Shown: positions 21,826 to 29,734 of the stretch, piece after piece
Numbering within the stretch: the first letter of the stretch is position 1
Layout of the letters: every line of letters begins with the position of its first letter
Assembly: GCA_020833025.1 (NCBI GenBank)
Contig: JAJHRB010000003.1
Span: 1 to 42,980 of the forward strand
DNA from: Thermoproteaceae archaeon
GTDB lineage: Archaea; Thermoproteota; Thermoprotei; Thermoproteales; Thermoproteaceae
Direction: 5' to 3'
DNA length: 42,980 bases
Translations under genes and position numbers: made by a program
Notes under the pieces: model-generated
What the model was told of the DNA's origin: nothing
The model's input: only the letters and a program-made list of their open reading frames with translations
The model's database searches: none

Positions 21826-22878
21826 GTGGAGACCGCCGCGCGGGGCCGCAGGGTTTTCGTGCTCGGCCGCGAAGTGCCCCAAGTTGGAACGCTGGCGTTC
21901 GGGATAGTCGACAGGGGCACTAACGTGATTGAGGTCAGGCCCACTACCATGTGCGCACTCTCTTGCATCTTTTGCTCTGTCAACGCGGGGCCGCGCTCAC
22001 GGCTGAGGTGGGCTGAGTACGTCGTAGAGCCAGACGCGCTGCTGGCCGCGCTCGAGGAGGTCGTGAGATTCAAGGGCGTAGACAACGTGGAGGTCCACAT
22101 TGACGGGATGGGAGATCCCGGGCATTACCCAGAGCTCGCCGAGCTCGTTAAGGGAGCCAAGTCAATCAGGGGAGTCTCCGTGGTATCAATGCAGACGCGG
22201 CTCTACATGCTCGACGAGAGAAAGATAAAGGAGCTGGCGGGCGCGGGACTCGACAGGCTGAACGTCAGCATAGATGCGCTCGACGCCGAGCTTGCAAGAA
22301 AGCTGGCGGGCGCGGAGTGGTACGACATTAGTAGGGTGCTGCAGCTGGTGAGGGTCGCGCTGGAGTCCGGGATTAACATAGTTGTGAGCCCCGTGTGGGT
22401 TCCGGGTCTTAACGACGGCGAGATGCCGAAGATCGTGAAGTGGGCCGTCGAGTGCGGCGTCGGCAGGGGGGTGCTGACGCCGGTAGTCATACAGAAGTAC
22501 GTCCCGCACAAGAGGGGCAGGCGCGTCAGAGTGAGGCCGATGACGTGGGGCGAGTTCTGGCGCCGGCTTAGGGAAATGGAGCGGGAGCTCGGAGTGCCGC
22601 TGATACCGAGGCCGGGCGAATATAACATACACAAAGCGCCGGAAATCCCTAAGCCGTTCAGAGTCGGCGACGTCGTCACCGTGGAGCTTGTCGCGAGAGG
22701 GATTTTCAGGGGGGAGCTGCTGGGCGTGCCAGCGGCGCGCAGAGGCACGGCGCTGCTCGACAGGACCTTCACCGTGATCTACGGGCCGAGGGCCTCCGAC
22801 GGGCTAGTGGGGCGCAGGGCGAGAGTTGTGGTCGTCGAGAACAAGCATAACATATACATCGCGAGGCCGCTTAGGTAG
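21826..22878 (+). CDS. radical SAM protein with C-terminal TRAM-like domain
   Basis: The 350-aa protein has the radical SAM motif CX3CX2C at C43, C47, C50 (MCALSCIFC), the GMGDPG segment typical of the second strand, and a C-terminal small beta domain (about 280-345, VGDVVTVELVARG ... GRRARVVVVENKHN) resembling a TRAM RNA-binding domain. The pattern is that of the uncharacterised archaeal COG2100 Fe-S oxidoreductases. The TRAM-like end suggests tRNA or rRNA as substrate, which fits its tail-to-tail neighbour thiI, a tRNA-thiolation enzyme. Start GTG 21826 follows its TATA box. The end overlaps thiI by 8 bp. Confidence 0.75.
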   Translation: METAARGRRVFVLGREVPQVGTLAFGIVDRGTNVIEVRPTTMCALSCIFCSVNAGPRSRLRWAEYVVEPDALLAALEEVVRFKGVDNVEVHIDGMGDPGHYPELAELVKGAKSIRGVSVVSMQTRLYMLDERKIKELAGAGLDRLNVSIDALDAELARKLAGAEWYDISRVLQLVRVALESGINIVVSPVWVPGLNDGEMPKIVKWAVECGVGRGVLTPVVIQKYVPHKRGRRVRVRPMTWGEFWRRLREMERELGVPLIPRPGEYNIHKAPEIPKPFRVGDVVTVELVARGIFRGELLGVPAARRGTALLDRTFTVIYGPRASDGLVGRRARVVVVENKHNIYIARPLR

Positions 22879-24430
22879 CCGGCTGCCCCTGCCGCCCAGC
22901 TCTCAGCGCGCTGGAGAGTCTGAGCGAGAAGGCCCTCACTCCCAGCCTCCGCAGGCTCTCGGCAACGTCCAGGCTGAGGCCGCCGCCGTAGCAGTACAGC
23001 ACGTACGTCTTGTCCCGCCCGAGTTTGTCCACCAGAGCGGGCACGTCGCCAGGCTCCGCCCTCAGCGCGCCCGGCACGTGCCACCTCCTGTAGGACTCCT
23101 CGTCCCTGAGGTCTACAACCACGGCTCCCGGCGGTATCTCGTCTATCTCTAGCTCCTGTGGCGCGAGACTGCCGATATAGCTATCGAGCTCGCTCTTCCT
23201 CAAGAGCCTCGCCGACGCCACCACCTCGCGCACTGCATCGTGAACTGCCAGGTCTATCCTCTCGACCTCCTCCCGCGATGCCCACTTCCTCGGCCTCCTG
23301 CTGAACATGGCGCAGTACTCCGGCATGTCCTTCGACAGCTCGTACGTGCCTATGCGTCTGGCCAGCCTCACGATCTCCTCCTTGTCCATTCCTATCAGGG
23401 GTCTCAGCAGCGGCATATCGAGCCCGCGCTCGAGCGCGGCCAGGGCGCCCAGCGTCTGCGACGAGACTTGCCCGAGGGACTCGCCGGTGACTATTGCCAG
23501 CGCGCCCAGAGACCTGGCGAGCTCCCGCGCGGCTAAGTAGAGCGCGCGCTTGAATGCTATGCTCCACAGTCTCTCGTGCACGCCCCTCATTACTGCCCGC
23601 GCTACCGGCGCGCAGTCCGATACCGCGACGCGTGCGTCGTAGCCGTACGACCAGGAGAGGAGCGCCCTTATCGCCTCAAGCGCGCGCTTCAGCGCGAGAG
23701 TGCCCCCGAGATTGCAGTAAAACACGTCAGCGTAGGCCCCCCGCCTCATGATCAGCCACGCGGCGACCGGCGAGTCTATGCCCCCGGAGACTAGCGCCAG
23801 CACCCTCCCCTCTGAGCCGAGCGGGAGGCCGCCCGGCCCCTCAATCACCTCGGTGTAGAGGAATGCCCTGTTGTTGCGTATCTCTATGAAGAGCTCGACG
23901 TCTGGGCTCTCCAGGTCCACCTTCCCGCCGGCACTGACAAGCGCCGAGCCAACGGCCCTGGCGGCATCGAGCGAGGTGAAGTCGTGCCTGCCCACTCTGC
24001 GCACCCTCACGGCGAATTTCCTGCCCGCCACGAGCCCGGACCAGTGCCTCACGGCAGCGTCGACCACCTCCTCGAGCCGCTGGAACGTGAGCTCGCGCGC
24101 GGGGCTCACCGACGTCACGCCGAACATCCTGCACAGCACGCGCTTCAGGCACTCGACGTCGCCGCGCGCGTACACCCTCCCCGGCTCTCTCTCAAACTCG
24201 GCGCCGCCGCACTCCCTAGCTGCCTCTCTCGCCGCCCTGAGCAGCAGCCTCTCCATCCTCGCGCGCGTCGCGCCTCTCTTCACTGTCAGCTCCCCGACGC
24301 GCAATATCACCACATGCCCCGCGGTGCAGCCTGCCGCGCTGCTGGCACGCGCGCTGTCTCCTGCAGCCTCTCGGGGTCTGGCAGTTCCGCGGGGCACCTG
24401 CTGCTCTGCACGGGCTCCCGGCGGGCTCAC
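22871..24430 (-). CDS. thiI: ThiI: tRNA 4-thiouridine synthase with rhodanese domain
   Basis: The protein has, in order, an N-terminal ferredoxin-like/THUMP part (VGELTVKRG ..., RVRRVGRHDFTSLDAARAVG), a PP-loop pyrophosphatase domain with SGGIDSP and a C-terminal rhodanese domain with YCYGGGLS, whose Cys carries the sulfur. ThiI activates U8 of tRNA with ATP and inserts sulfur; in some organisms it also feeds thiazole synthesis. The start is uncertain. GTG 24430 lies exactly 25 nt behind a TATA box, giving 519 aa with a Pro/Ala/Arg-rich 39-residue extension, whereas GTG 24313 (VVILRVGELTVKRG) gives the usual length of about 480 aa with a 117-nt leader. Confidence 0.88.
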   Translation of the reverse strand: MSPPGARAEQQVPRGTARPREAAGDSARASSAAGCTAGHVVILRVGELTVKRGATRARMERLLLRAAREAARECGGAEFEREPGRVYARGDVECLKRVLCRMFGVTSVSPARELTFQRLEEVVDAAVRHWSGLVAGRKFAVRVRRVGRHDFTSLDAARAVGSALVSAGGKVDLESPDVELFIEIRNNRAFLYTEVIEGPGGLPLGSEGRVLALVSGGIDSPVAAWLIMRRGAYADVFYCNLGGTLALKRALEAIRALLSWSYGYDARVAVSDCAPVARAVMRGVHERLWSIAFKRALYLAARELARSLGALAIVTGESLGQVSSQTLGALAALERGLDMPLLRPLIGMDKEEIVRLARRIGTYELSKDMPEYCAMFSRRPRKWASREEVERIDLAVHDAVREVVASARLLRKSELDSYIGSLAPQELEIDEIPPGAVVVDLRDEESYRRWHVPGALRAEPGDVPALVDKLGRDKTYVLYCYGGGLSLDVAESLRRLGVRAFSLRLSSALRAGRQGQPAT

Positions 24431-24449
24431 TCATTGGAATTGCGGCACG

Positions 24450-24460
24450 CCTTTTTAACC
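24450..24460 (-). promoter_or_regulatory. TATA box for thiI
   Basis: GGTTAAAAAGG on the minus strand is centred about 25 nt before 24430. It implies transcription starts 117 nt before the family-like thiI start codon. Confidence 0.55.
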
Positions 24461-24561
24461 ACAACTATGCCTTTCAATCCTTCTTTTGAGATTCCGGGCC
24501 CTCTCGGCGGGCCTCCCCGCGCCCTTTTAAGCATTCCCGCCCCGACACGCGCCGGCGCTCT

Positions 24562-24800
24562 CTAAACTGGGCGCCCGCCAGAGCCCGGCGGCAGGGCAGA
24601 CCGCCTAGATGTGTAAAGCGCACGACGCTTGAAGGCGCGGGAAAAGGTCGAGAGGCCGAGCTCCTCGTCCCTGAAGGCCCCTCTAAGAAGCTTCCGAACA
24701 GGAAGGCAAGGGCGACTCTCTCCTCCCCCCTCAGCGTCTCGGCTAGCCTCCTCGCAACCCCCTCCCGCTCGCCGGGCCCGAGCTCAAACCACCTGAGCAC
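24562..24800 (-). pseudogene. truncated MNT-type nucleotidyltransferase remnant
   Basis: GTG 24800, about 23 nt from a minus-strand TATA box (CACTTAAGC), opens a frame that reads EREGVARRLAETL and VALAFLFGSFLEG, the N-terminal helix and GS motif of a minimal nucleotidyltransferase. It then shifts frame: the adjacent frame reads GAFRDEELGLSTF and stops at 24562. No DXD or later domain follows, and no HEPN partner is nearby. It is a third, dead, MntA-like locus. The rest of 24431-24948 shows only the thiI promoter and the promoter of the 24949 gene. Confidence 0.55.
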
Positions 24801-24921
24801 GCACTGCAGCCACGAACCGCTTAAGTGTGTCGAGGCCCCCGATACTAACAACCACGCCCCTCACGCTCCAGGCGGCCCGACGCCAGCTGACGCTGATGCC
24901 GGGAATCTCGGCGTTGTGCCT

Positions 24922-24929
24922 TTTTTATA
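24922..24929 (+). promoter_or_regulatory. TATA box for the 24949 gene
   Basis: TTTTTATA is centred about 24 nt before ATG 24949 and lies inside the longer track ORF, arguing for the internal start. Confidence 0.55.
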
Positions 24930-24948
24930 CCTGCCGCGGTGTGCAGAC

Positions 24949-25518
24949 ATGTGGCTCGTGCCGCTCAGCATGGGTCTCGGGGCCGTGAGGAGGGCTTACA
25001 GTACAGCCCGGGAGCTCGCGAGAAAGGTGGAGGGCAGGCTGGAGCTAATACAGCCTAAGCACGTGTACGTCAAGGACGCCGAGAAGTTCGGCTACACGCT
25101 GCAGATCGGCAGGATAACCGTGAACCTGCCGCCGGCCGGCATTATGGTGCTCTGGGGCTTTTACAACGCTGACGAGTACCTGGACTTTGTGCGCTTTGTA
25201 AATAACGGCAGGGTGCACGAGTGGTTCGTGCACCCAATTGCCTACTACCCGGAGCGCGTTGGCGTCTGGCTTGAGGAGCCGCTGATACTCAGGGGCGTCG
25301 TTCACGTGGACGTCCACGCAACGTCGACAGAGGGCCGCGACAGAGTCTACGGGTGGCCCCTGGGCTACGTGATATCGCCGGCGAGGCCGCCGCAGGAGGT
25401 GACTGTGCCGCGGCGCACGCCGCGGAGAAAGAGAGCTGAGGAGAGGGCAGAGGCCGGGGTCTCGCAGAAGGCTGGGGAGGCCAAGGAGGCGGGGAGGGGC
25501 GGGGAGGGTGGCGGCTAG
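24949..25518 (+). CDS. unknown protein coupled to a serine recombinase
   Basis: I do not recognise the family. The 189-aa protein has a globular part of about 145 residues (RLELIQPKHVYVKDAEKFGY, PAGIMVLWGFYNADEYLDFV, VHEWFVHPIAYYPERVGVW) and a low-complexity Arg/Lys/Glu/Ala/Gly tail. There is no signal peptide. ATG 24949 is placed by the TATA box rather than the track start 24916. The end overlaps the recombinase gene by 11 bp, so the pair is translationally linked. This could be an accessory protein for recombination or a cargo gene of an integrated element; the basic tail could bind DNA. Confidence 0.6.
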   Translation: MWLVPLSMGLGAVRRAYSTARELARKVEGRLELIQPKHVYVKDAEKFGYTLQIGRITVNLPPAGIMVLWGFYNADEYLDFVRFVNNGRVHEWFVHPIAYYPERVGVWLEEPLILRGVVHVDVHATSTEGRDRVYGWPLGYVISPARPPQEVTVPRRTPRRKRAEERAEAGVSQKAGEAKEAGRGGEGGG

Positions 25519-26302
25519 CCTAATACCGGCAGTGACCTACATCCGCGTCTCGACGGAGGGGCAGGATCCCGAGAACCAGCGTGCCTTCCTCGAGAGGTGG
25601 GCGGCCGAGAGGGGCATGCAGATCGTGAGGCACTACATTGACGCTGGCGTCTCCGGCGCCACCGAGCCTTGGGAGAGGCCCGCGTTCAGGCAGCTGCTGG
25701 CAGAGGCGGGCAGGCTCGAGCCGAGGCCCAGGGCCCTCCTGGTGTACGAGATCTCAAGGCTCGTGCGCTCGTTTCAGGAGCTGTTCACGCTCCTGGATCT
25801 CGTGGAGGGGAGGCTCGGGCTCGTCGTGATCTCCGCCTCGGAGAGAGAGCAGGCCCTGCAGAGTCTCGACGGCGTGTACCGGCAGTTCCTGAGGGCCGTT
25901 CTCGCCTTCGTGGCGACAATGGAGAGAGAGTTCACGCGCCAGAGGACTAAGGCCGCGCTGGAGAGGGCGCGGGCGGCCGGCAAGCTGTGGAACGTCGCGG
26001 AGAGAGTCGGCGAGGGCGTCGCGAGGAGGGCGGCGGAGATGTACCTGTCGGGGGCCTCCCTCAGGGAGGTGGCCAGGGCGTTTGGAATGTCGCTGTACGA
26101 GGTGAGGCGGGTGCTCTCGGCGGCGGGGGCCTACAGGCCGGGCGAGTACACGTGCCCGCGCTGCTTCTCAAGGCTGAGAGTAGTGGAGCGGTCCGTCAGG
26201 CTCCAGCCCGGGAGGCACGCCGTCGTCGAGAGGCTCTACTGCAAGAACTGCGGCTACGACGAGACGAGGGAGCTCTCTCCTGCCGCCGGCAGCTCCGCGT
26301 AA
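25508..26302 (+). CDS. serine recombinase (resolvase family) with C-terminal zinc ribbon
   Basis: The 264-aa protein opens with the serine recombinase catalytic domain: YIRVSTEGQDPENQ with catalytic Ser15, later EISRLVRSFQEL and the conserved Arg-rich helix EREFTRQRTKAALERARAAGK. A helix-turn-helix follows (about 185-208, YLSGASLREVARAFGMSLYEVRRVLS) and then a zinc-ribbon-like pair CPRC ... CKNC (about 216-250), which is unusual for a small resolvase. The catalytic-domain-first order differs from IS607 TnpA. Start is GTG 25508, inside the 24949 gene. It may resolve replicons or invert DNA; no inverted repeats or target sites were found by eye. Confidence 0.8.
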   Translation: MAASLIPAVTYIRVSTEGQDPENQRAFLERWAAERGMQIVRHYIDAGVSGATEPWERPAFRQLLAEAGRLEPRPRALLVYEISRLVRSFQELFTLLDLVEGRLGLVVISASEREQALQSLDGVYRQFLRAVLAFVATMEREFTRQRTKAALERARAAGKLWNVAERVGEGVARRAAEMYLSGASLREVARAFGMSLYEVRRVLSAAGAYRPGEYTCPRCFSRLRVVERSVRLQPGRHAVVERLYCKNCGYDETRELSPAAGSSA

Positions 26303-26322
26303 GGCACGCGCTAGCGGCACGG

Positions 26323-27048
26323 TCACAGGCTCTTCAGCCTCTCGAGGACCCTGTCGAGATACCTCAATCTGCCCACAACGGCGAGCCTCAGCCTTCTGCT
26401 GCCGCGCCGCACCTCGAATCTCGTGCCGCTGCCCGCCACTCTACCGTCGCAGACCAGCACAGAGCTATCCGCTGTCTCTACGACAACGCTGTCTGACGCC
26501 AGAACGAGAGGCCTCAAGTATAGCGTGAACGGCGCGGCGAACGAAACGACAATGACGTCCGCGCGGTAGTCAACGGCGGGCCCGAGGGCCGATACCGCGT
26601 AGCCGAGAGCCCCTTGAGGCGTCGAGACGATCACGCCGTCTGCCCTCCCGGCGAGCTCTCCCTCGTCTGTAACAAGCCTGAATCTCAGCGGCCTGCCTGG
26701 CTCAGTCCGGTGTATCAAGACCTCGTTGAGGGCCGTGCACTCGCCGCACGCCAGAGTCGGGAGCTCTACAACCCTGTAGTTCCCGCTCGCAATGGAGCCC
26801 ACAATCTCGTCCAGCGGCGTCCCGGGGCTCGCGCTCCTGTAGAAGTTCACGCTGCCCATCCCGAGGTGCACGACAACCGCGTCGAGCACGCACGGAAACT
26901 CTCTGATTGCATAGAGCAGCGTTCCGTCCCCGCCCAGAATGAAGACGTGAGAGAATTCTTCGTCGCAGCTCAAGTCGACCGCGCCGAGTCTTCTCTTAAG
27001 CTCCTCGGCAGCGCCTTTCAAGTCCGGCCTGTAATAGACGGCAAACAC
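26323..27048 (-). CDS. nadK: NAD kinase
   Basis: The 241-aa protein has the NAD kinase motif GGDGT at residues 39-43, then LGMGSVNFY, the NE motif in ALNEVLIHR, and [24 protein letters not shown]. It phosphorylates NAD to NADP in the cytoplasm. Length fits the short archaeal enzymes. GTG 27048 starts about 21 nt downstream of a minus-strand TATA box (CCAATTTAATC, 27064-27074). The gene is divergent from the chelatase gene and its promoter does not share the chelatase element. Confidence 0.9.
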   Translation of the reverse strand: MFAVYYRPDLKGAAEELKRRLGAVDLSCDEEFSHVFILGGDGTLLYAIREFPCVLDAVVVHLGMGSVNFYRSASPGTPLDEIVGSIASGNYRVVELPTLACGECTALNEVLIHRTEPGRPLRFRLVTDEGELAGRADGVIVSTPQGALGYAVSALGPAVDYRADVIVVSFAAPFTLYLRPLVLASDSVVVETADSSVLVCDGRVAGSGTRFEVRRGSRRLRLAVVGRLRYLDRVLERLKSL

Positions 27049-27063
27049 GTTCGCAATTCCCCG

Positions 27064-27074
27064 AGATTAAATTG
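27064..27074 (-). promoter_or_regulatory. TATA box for nadK
   Basis: CCAATTTAATC on the minus strand, about 21 nt before GTG 27048. Confidence 0.5.
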
Positions 27075-27159
27075 GAGGTGCCGCCCAATCGCGCGGCGCG
27101 CCCCGCGGCTCGCCGCGCCTGTCGAGACGGGGCTGCAGCGAGCGCGCATTATGCCTCAA

Positions 27160-27173
27160 CAATGCATAAATAC
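27160..27173 (+). promoter_or_regulatory. chelatase-regulon promoter element 1 (chlID)
   Basis: CAATGCATAAATAC begins exactly 32 nt before ATG 27192. The same CAATGC-nnnAATAC element stands exactly 32 nt before the ECF-S start (29703) and the propeller start (33584). Confidence 0.65.
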
Positions 27174-27191
27174 TGGGTTATATTTCTGGGC

Positions 27192-29129
27192 ATGTTAATA
27201 CAGCGGCGCGTCCGCCCGGTATACCCGTTCCCGGCAATTGTGGGCATGGAGGACGCGAAGCTCGCGCTGATGGTCGCCGCGGTTAACCCCTCTGTGGGCG
27301 GCGTGCTGCTCCGCGGCGACAAGGGAACCGGGAAGACGACGCTTGTCAGGTCATTCGCCGACGTGCTGCCGGAGGAGGAGGTCGTGGCGGGATGCCCGTT
27401 CAACTGCCACCCGGACGACCCGCGGCTCATGTGCGACGCGTGCTACGAGAGGTGGTCGCGGGGCGAGCCGCTCTCGCGGGCAAAGAGAAAAATGAGAGTG
27501 GTCGACCTCCCGCTCTCAATCACTGTCGACAGGCTGGTGGGCACCCTGGACATAAAGCGGGCTCTTAAGGAGGGAATCCGGGCGCTGCAGCCCGGGCTGC
27601 TTGCAGAGGCCAACCGCAACATACTGTACATCGACGAGGTGAACCTCCTCGACGACTACGTAATTGACGTGCTGCTCGACGCCGCCGCCTACGGCTGGAA
27701 CATAATAGAGAGGGAGGGCGTATCGATCAAGCACCCCGCCCGCTTCATTCTCGTCGGCTCGATGAACCCGGAGGAGGGAGAGCTCAGGCCGCAGCTCCTC
27801 GACAGATTCGGCCTCGTGGTCGACATCGAGGCGCCGAAGGACCCCGAGATAAGGGCGGAGATCGTCAGGCGGGTTGAGGAGTACGAGGCGGATCCCTTCG
27901 CGTTCTACGAGAAGTGGAGGCCGAAGGTAGAGGAGATCAGAGAGAGAATAGTGAGGGCCAGGGAGCTCGTCGGCAAGGTCGTAATCCCCGACGACATGCT
28001 GAGATTCCTCGCCGAGACCGTCGTCAAGATGAACGTGAGGACTAGCAGGGCCGAGATCATTACGGCCAGGGCGGCGAGAGCTATAGCGTCCCTCGACGGC
28101 AGGACCCGCGTGACGGCTGAGGACCTCAAGAAGGCAATGGAGCTGGCGCTGAAGCATAGGATAAAGAGCAGGCCGCTAGAGAGGCCGCCCCCTCCGCCCC
28201 CTCCTCCCCTTAACGTGCTGTCGATGATATGGAGGGGGCACAGGAGGGGGGAGGGCCTGAGCGGTAGGGAGCGCGGGGAGGGCGAGCAGAGGGAGGCGCC
28301 GGAGAGGAGGAGGGGGCAGGGGAGGGGCGACCCCCCGCTGGCCAGCCCGCACAAGCACGACTCGGGCGTGGGCCAGATTCTCGACGTCGAGCGCGCGCTC
28401 GGGCTCGAGAGGAGCAAGACGCCTGAGATGCCGCGGGGGCTGAGGTCGAGGCACTCGTGGAGGAGGGTTGTTGGGGGGCACGTCGGGATTCCGTACATGG
28501 CCGTTCCCGGCACCGGCGACGACGTGGACATAGCCGCGACGATCACGCACGCAGCGCTGAAGAGGCCCGGAGGGCCGCTGGAGATAGCCGACGACGACCT
28601 GATGGTGCGGGTCAGGAGGGCGAGGGCGCCGCGCGTGATGTTAATACTGCTGGACACGAGCGGCAGCATGGGATTCGCCAGGAGGATAGGCGTGGCCAAG
28701 GGCCTCGTGTACAGGCTGGCCGAGGAGGCGTACGTGAAGCGGAGCTACATCGCGCTCGCGGCGTTCCGGGGGGACGGCATTGACTACTTCCACCCGCCGA
28801 CGCGCCACTACGAGAGGATAGTGGAGGAGCTCTCGAGGCTCCCGCACGGCGGCTCGACCCCCCTCTCCGCCGCGCTAAAGTTCGCAATAGACTTCATATC
28901 GAGGCTCAAGCTCAAGCTGAGGGGCGACTACTGGGTCTACCTAATCACCGACGGCAAGGCCAACGTCCCGCTGCGCGATAACATAAGGGAGGAGGTGGCA
29001 GAGCTCGCGGCGGGGCTCTCGAAGCTTGCCAAGCTCGTCGTGTACGACGCAAGTCCCGGCTCGCTCTACCCGGGAGTGTCGTACATAGGCGTGCTCGCGC
29101 AGTACGCCCATTCTGTCGAGAGAGTCTAG
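27192..29129 (+). CDS. fused ChlI-ChlD AAA+/VWA chelatase subunit
   Basis: The 645-aa protein joins the two small subunits of a Mg/Co-chelatase. The ChlI-like AAA+ domain (about 1-330) has Walker [10 protein letters not shown] (42-50), a four-Cys cluster CPFNC...CDAC and Walker [12 protein letters not shown] Pro-rich, charged linker follows (PPPPPPPP). The ChlD-like VWA domain (about 470-645) has an intact [29 protein letters not shown]. It should power metal insertion into a tetrapyrrole by a CobN/ChlH-type subunit, present here in split form at 37458-41359. The start ATG 27192 is fixed by the promoter element at 32 nt; the track start 27072 is too far upstream. Confidence 0.88.
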   Translation: MLIQRRVRPVYPFPAIVGMEDAKLALMVAAVNPSVGGVLLRGDKGTGKTTLVRSFADVLPEEEVVAGCPFNCHPDDPRLMCDACYERWSRGEPLSRAKRKMRVVDLPLSITVDRLVGTLDIKRALKEGIRALQPGLLAEANRNILYIDEVNLLDDYVIDVLLDAAAYGWNIIEREGVSIKHPARFILVGSMNPEEGELRPQLLDRFGLVVDIEAPKDPEIRAEIVRRVEEYEADPFAFYEKWRPKVEEIRERIVRARELVGKVVIPDDMLRFLAETVVKMNVRTSRAEIITARAARAIASLDGRTRVTAEDLKKAMELALKHRIKSRPLERPPPPPPPPLNVLSMIWRGHRRGEGLSGRERGEGEQREAPERRRGQGRGDPPLASPHKHDSGVGQILDVERALGLERSKTPEMPRGLRSRHSWRRVVGGHVGIPYMAVPGTGDDVDIAATITHAALKRPGGPLEIADDDLMVRVRRARAPRVMLILLDTSGSMGFARRIGVAKGLVYRLAEEAYVKRSYIALAAFRGDGIDYFHPPTRHYERIVEELSRLPHGGSTPLSAALKFAIDFISRLKLKLRGDYWVYLITDGKANVPLRDNIREEVAELAAGLSKLAKLVVYDASPGSLYPGVSYIGVLAQYAHSVERV

Positions 29130-29139
29130 CCGGCGGCCG

Positions 29140-29636
29140 TCACCTGGCGCGCCTCTCAGACGGCCTCAGCCTGCCCGGCGGCTCTCCCCTGAATCTCCAC
29201 AGCCCCCTCCCGAACGACTCCACGGCTATCTCCAGCTCCTCGGCCAGCATGTCGCTTATTAGGGGCTCGTCGGCCAGCGACGACACGAGAAGGTCTGTCA
29301 AGACCTCCTTAGACTCTGCGTCGCCGGCAATCACCTTGACGAGTGCCGCGCGCGGGTAGAACCAGACCCTGAGGGGGCCTCCTGCCGTCTCTACAACTAG
29401 TTCTCTCGACTCGTCGGAGGGCGGCCACAGGCCGAGCGCCCTGGCAGTGCTAATCGGGAAGCAGCTGCGGGGTCGGCGCCTCGAGGCCGCTGTTGAGCAG
29501 CGCCACTTCCTCCACCGACCTCCCCCCGGCCCTTATCCTCACTCTCAGCCTGATGGCCACTGAGAGCCGCCTTAATCCTGCCGATATAAGCGAAGGCCTT
29601 CGGCGCGATCCTGCCCATTCTCACTCTCCCCGCCAC
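29140..29636 (-). pseudogene. decayed retropepsin-like aspartic protease gene
   Basis: GTG 29636 lies about 22 nt from a minus-strand TATA box (ATTAAGC, near 29658). Three frames must be joined: GRIAPKAFAYIGRIKAAL, then RLRVRIRAGGRSVEEVALLNSGLEAPTPQLL, then PISTARALGLWPP through ISDMLAEELEIAVESFGRGLWRFRGE. The joined protein resembles archaeal clan-AA, retropepsin-like aspartic protease domains, which pair a D-T/S-G active site with a late ALGL and ESFGRGLWRF. Here the active site reads NSG. Two frameshifts plus the lost Asp indicate decay. It separates chlID from the ECF genes; the remaining 29637-29734 is promoter. Confidence 0.6.
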
Positions 29637-29702
29637 GCGCTGCCCGGCGCCGGGCTTAATAGCTGTGAGGCCGCCTTAGTACATGTATGCGTTACCGCGC
29701 GT

Positions 29703-29717
29703 CAATGCTTTAATACA
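29703..29717 (+). promoter_or_regulatory. chelatase-regulon promoter element 2 (ECF-S)
   Basis: CAATGCTTTAATACA, identical over 15 nt to the element at 33584 and at the same 32-nt distance from its start codon (29735). Overlapping it, AATAC-ATTCAC-GTATT (29712-29727) is an inverted repeat that could bind a regulator. Confidence 0.7.
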
Positions 29718-29734
29718 TTCACGTATTTAGCAGT

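Noticed and set aside
25508-26302. IS607-type insertion sequence
   Set aside because: The domain order (catalytic first) differs from IS607 TnpA, no TnpB is present and no terminal repeats were seen.
27072-27191. N-terminal 40 residues of the track ORF for the chelatase subunit
   Set aside because: They lie upstream of the TATA box and the conserved promoter element; transcription should start near 27190.
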